From the NCBI RefSeq assembly GCF_022829385.1, contig NZ_JAKSXX010000098.1:1-46016 (forward strand): a stretch of DNA of 46,016 nt. The letters are read 5' to 3'. Under the pieces are notes generated by a model. That model had not been told where the DNA came from. It was given only the letters and a program-made list of their open reading frames with translations, and ran no database searches. Source of the stretch: Methylobacterium sp. J-070 (GTDB lineage Bacteria; Pseudomonadota; Alphaproteobacteria; Rhizobiales; Beijerinckiaceae). How positions within the stretch are numbered: the first letter of the stretch is position 1; each line of letters begins with the position of its first letter. The translations under genes and the position numbers were made by a program. This document shows positions 43,945 through 46,016 of this stretch, piece after piece.

Positions 43945-45447
43945 TCAGTCCGGCACGAGAGTCCAGAAGGCGGACTTGCGACCATGCGTGCGCCGCAGCG
44001 TCGCGCGGTATGCATCCGCCGCGGGACTGATCGTCCCCGCCGTCAGCCGGCCGGCCAGGCCGTCGAGTTCCGCGAGGTAGCGCGCACCGTGGGCGTAGGC
44101 TGCGCTGCGACCGCCTTCGAGGATGTCGTCGAGCAGGCGGCGATAGAGGATCGTCGCGGCCGCCGGATGGTGCAGGGCGAGGAGGTCGGCCGCGGGAGCC
44201 AGCACGCTGTACTGATCGCCCTGCCAGACGAGGGGGTGGCCGGTCACGAGCCGCGCGGCGCGGTTCAGGTCGGGCCACGCCGTCAGGAACGCGAGCGCCC
44301 GATGAGGCTGCGGGAAGGCCTCGGCGTGATCCAAAGCGCGCAGCAACGCCTCCTCGTCGTCGAAATCCGGAAGCTTGGCGAGGTAGGCGCGGAGCATCGG
44401 CGCGTCGAGATCGCGCTCGAAACGAGCCCAGCGCAGCGCCTGCGCCTCGTCGGGGCGGCCGAGGGCATCGAGGATCGCGATCTCCAGCGCCTGCCGCTCG
44501 CGCTCGGGGCCGCGCGGATCGAAGCCGGCGATCAGATCGGCCCGGGTGACGATCCGCGACCCCGGCGCCGTCTCGCGCCGGATCCAGTCCAGCGCCGCGT
44601 CCGGCCGTCCGGCGCGGAGCAGCCGCTCGGCGACCGCCACCCGGTTCTCCCGGCCGGACACCAGGGCGCTCTCCAGGGCGATGAAGCCGTCCGTGTCGCC
44701 GCGCCGGTCGGCGATGGCCTGCCGCAGGCGCACGATCTGGATGCGCGCGGCCTCGCGATGATGGGTCGGCGCCCGGCGGGGATCGCCCCCCGACGGCAAC
44801 GCCGCGTCCGCCTCGGCCAGCCGCGCGTCGATATCGGCGAGCGCGTCCTCGGCCAGCGTCGGGATCATGTCGGCGAGGACCGCGCGCAGGGGCCCCAGCG
44901 GATCGGCAACGAAGGCGCCGACCAGATGGCCCGCCACCCGCCCGGCATCCGGCGGCGGCAACGCGCCCGCGATCTCCACGAAGGCGTCGGCGGCACGTTC
45001 GAAGACGGCCTGCACCGTCCCGTTGCCGTCGTCGACGCGGTTCAGCACCGTGTCGGCGCCGGCCAGGAAGCGCCGGAGCCGCTCGAGCGCCGCCCCGGGA
45101 TCGAGCGGGCGCAACTCGGTCAGGATCACCGTCACGATCGTGTCGAGGTCGGCGGTGAAGGCGCGGCGCCTCTGCCAGTCGATATAGCTTCGTGCCCCTT
45201 CGAGGGCCGTGAGTCGCCGGTCGATGATCGCCGCCACCGCCTCCGGCCCCTGGAGCGCCGTCAGCGCGGCGCTGACCAGTTTCTTGAAGGTCGGATTGCG
45301 TCCGGTCTCGTCCAGGATCAGTGCGATCAGCCGATCCGGCCCGAGCGCGGCGAGCGTCTCCGGCGACGGCGTCGTCCGCCGCGCGCCCTTCGGCAGGCCG
45401 GCCGGCTTCGGACGCGGTGCCGAGGTCACACGCCGCGCACGCGCCAC
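43945..45447 (-). CDS. DUF6880-like helical repeat protein
   Basis: A 500-residue soluble protein made of repeating helical pairs, resembling the DUF6880 group. After a basic, disordered N-terminus (1-25), it has LAALGPDRLIALILDETGRN, AAIIDRRLTALEGARSYIDW, and TPR-like stretches such as RVAVAERLLRAGRPDAALDWIRRE and LEIAILDALGRPDEAQALRW, ending in YRATLRRTHGRKSAFWTL. SWIM-zinc-associated proteins often end this way. The function is unknown; a scaffold role would suit the repeats. Confidence 0.75.
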   Translation of the reverse strand: MARARRVTSAPRPKPAGLPKGARRTTPSPETLAALGPDRLIALILDETGRNPTFKKLVSAALTALQGPEAVAAIIDRRLTALEGARSYIDWQRRRAFTADLDTIVTVILTELRPLDPGAALERLRRFLAGADTVLNRVDDGNGTVQAVFERAADAFVEIAGALPPPDAGRVAGHLVGAFVADPLGPLRAVLADMIPTLAEDALADIDARLAEADAALPSGGDPRRAPTHHREAARIQIVRLRQAIADRRGDTDGFIALESALVSGRENRVAVAERLLRAGRPDAALDWIRRETAPGSRIVTRADLIAGFDPRGPERERQALEIAILDALGRPDEAQALRWARFERDLDAPMLRAYLAKLPDFDDEEALLRALDHAEAFPQPHRALAFLTAWPDLNRAARLVTGHPLVWQGDQYSVLAPAADLLALHHPAAATILYRRLLDDILEGGRSAAYAHGARYLAELDGLAGRLTAGTISPAADAYRATLRRTHGRKSAFWTLVPD

Positions 45448-45499
45448 GTCCGTCCCCGTCGATGCGGCCTATCGAGCACGGTCGCCGGTCCCGACGCGG

Positions 45500-45739
45500 C
45501 TACTCCACCACCTTGGCGCGCGGCCGGTCGCTCCCGCGGGCGGTCTCGTCGTGCCAGCCGCCGGCATGGTCCTGATAGCGGATACCCTCGGTCGAGCCCG
45601 GCACCTGCTGTTCGGCCGCCGCGGCCTGGGCCGCCTGCAACGCCTCCTCGCGGCTCGGGAAGGTCTCGGAGAAGACATCGCCCACCTTGTAGGCGAATCC
45701 GCCATCGTGCTCGACGATGCGATAGGTGACCTCGGACAT
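45500..45739 (-). CDS. DUF2188-like small protein
   Basis: A 79-residue protein, MSEVTYRIVEHDGGFAYKVG..., matching the short beta-beta-alpha DUF2188 pattern: the chain after VTYRIVEHDGG is followed by FPSREEALQAAQAAAAEQQ and a basic tail. ATG 45739 follows AGGAGG by 5 bases. Function unknown. Confidence 0.8.
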   Translation of the reverse strand: MSEVTYRIVEHDGGFAYKVGDVFSETFPSREEALQAAQAAAAEQQVPGSTEGIRYQDHAGGWHDETARGSDRPRAKVVE

Positions 45740-45872
45740 CACGCCTCCTTTACGCGCTGGATATCGTTGACCGCGAACCTACCGGACGCCCGGCGGTTCC
45801 AGGCGACGCGGCCTCCGATCCGCCGAAAAGTGCCGCTACCGGCGCGTCATCTGCGCATCCGGAGCGACCACG

Positions 45873-46016
45873 ATGCAGCTTCGACCGATCCTCGCCCTTG
45901 CCGTTCTGCTGATCGCGGCGCCGGCTCACGCCGAGGAGGGCTTCCTGGACAAGCTCTTCGGCGGCTCCGGGCGGGGCGCGCCGCCCAACCCCTTCGCGTC
46001 CAACTACCCGTCCGCC
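45873..46016 (+). CDS. Exported protein, 5' part only (cut by window end)
   Basis: 48 codons beginning MQLRPILALAVLLIAAPAHA, a clear signal peptide with AHA cleavage site, then EEGFLDKLFGGSGRGAPPNP. GGAG stands 10 bases before the ATG. The C-terminus lies outside the window, so no family can be given. Confidence 0.6.
   Translation, partial: MQLRPILALAVLLIAAPAHAEEGFLDKLFGGSGRGAPPNPFASNYPSA

Overview
The window is high-GC alphaproteobacterial chromosome, most likely Methylobacterium or Methylorubrum. The best evidence is a two-subunit NAD-dependent formate dehydrogenase whose subunits match, in length and motif order, the tungsten enzyme Fdh1AB of M. extorquens as I remember it. It sits with tungstate import and molybdenum/tungsten-cofactor genes and a folate C1 gene. 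The genus is an inference from sequence reading, not a database result.

Left part (1-8,080): a fused DctQ-DctM TRAP permease whose C-terminus appears replaced at about 1,893, a small membrane-protein pseudogene with an internal stop, an XRE regulator and a VOC-fold protein. An envelope-stress-like cluster follows: PspA and two small membrane proteins on the minus strand, divergent from LemA and an M48 metalloprotease.

Metal-cofactor and formate region (8,081-23,746): tupBCA (tungstate ABC importer) is divergent from two unusual MoeA-family genes, one fused to a periplasmic-binding-protein-like domain. A short ModE-type DNA-binding protein follows. A frameshifted 3' remnant of another moeA lies in the divergent gap. 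Next comes an operon of a 106-residue unknown protein, fdh1B and fdh1A, divergent from mobB and a complete moeA. Two 24-bp imperfect palindromes of identical architecture (CGTTATA-N10-TATnTCG) lie between the fdh and mobB units and just before an avidin-like gene; they are candidate ModE-type operators. A paralogue of the 106-residue protein, sharing an almost invariant C-terminal tail, precedes 5-formyltetrahydrofolate cyclo-ligase. The whole reads as one module for tungsten uptake, cofactor making, formate oxidation and folate C1 handling.

Accessory region (about 23,750-29,153): a HigB-like toxin with a HigA/ImmA-IrrE-type partner converges on a tightly coupled pair, a thymidylate-synthase-family enzyme and a protein resembling the alpha-glutamyl/putrescinyl-thymine pyrophosphorylase (5-hmdU DNA kinase-related) family. 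The TS-family enzyme carries Asp where canonical thymidylate synthases have the dUMP-selecting Asn, as in dCMP hydroxymethylases. This looks like a DNA-base hypermodification or nucleotide-based defence cassette and is the strongest candidate for an undescribed system. An unrecognised 287-residue ORF and tRNA-Lys(CTT) close the region.

Right part (29,364-46,016) looks like ordinary core chromosome: leuA with a newly read leader-peptide attenuator, a Tat-exported beta-carbonic anhydrase, leuB, ubiE, ubiB, a large hybrid histidine kinase overlapping zapE, a GNAT acetyltransferase, a ComF-like protein, an NDUFAF5-like methyltransferase with a DUF427 protein, and several small or hypothetical proteins. 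The last gene runs off the window.
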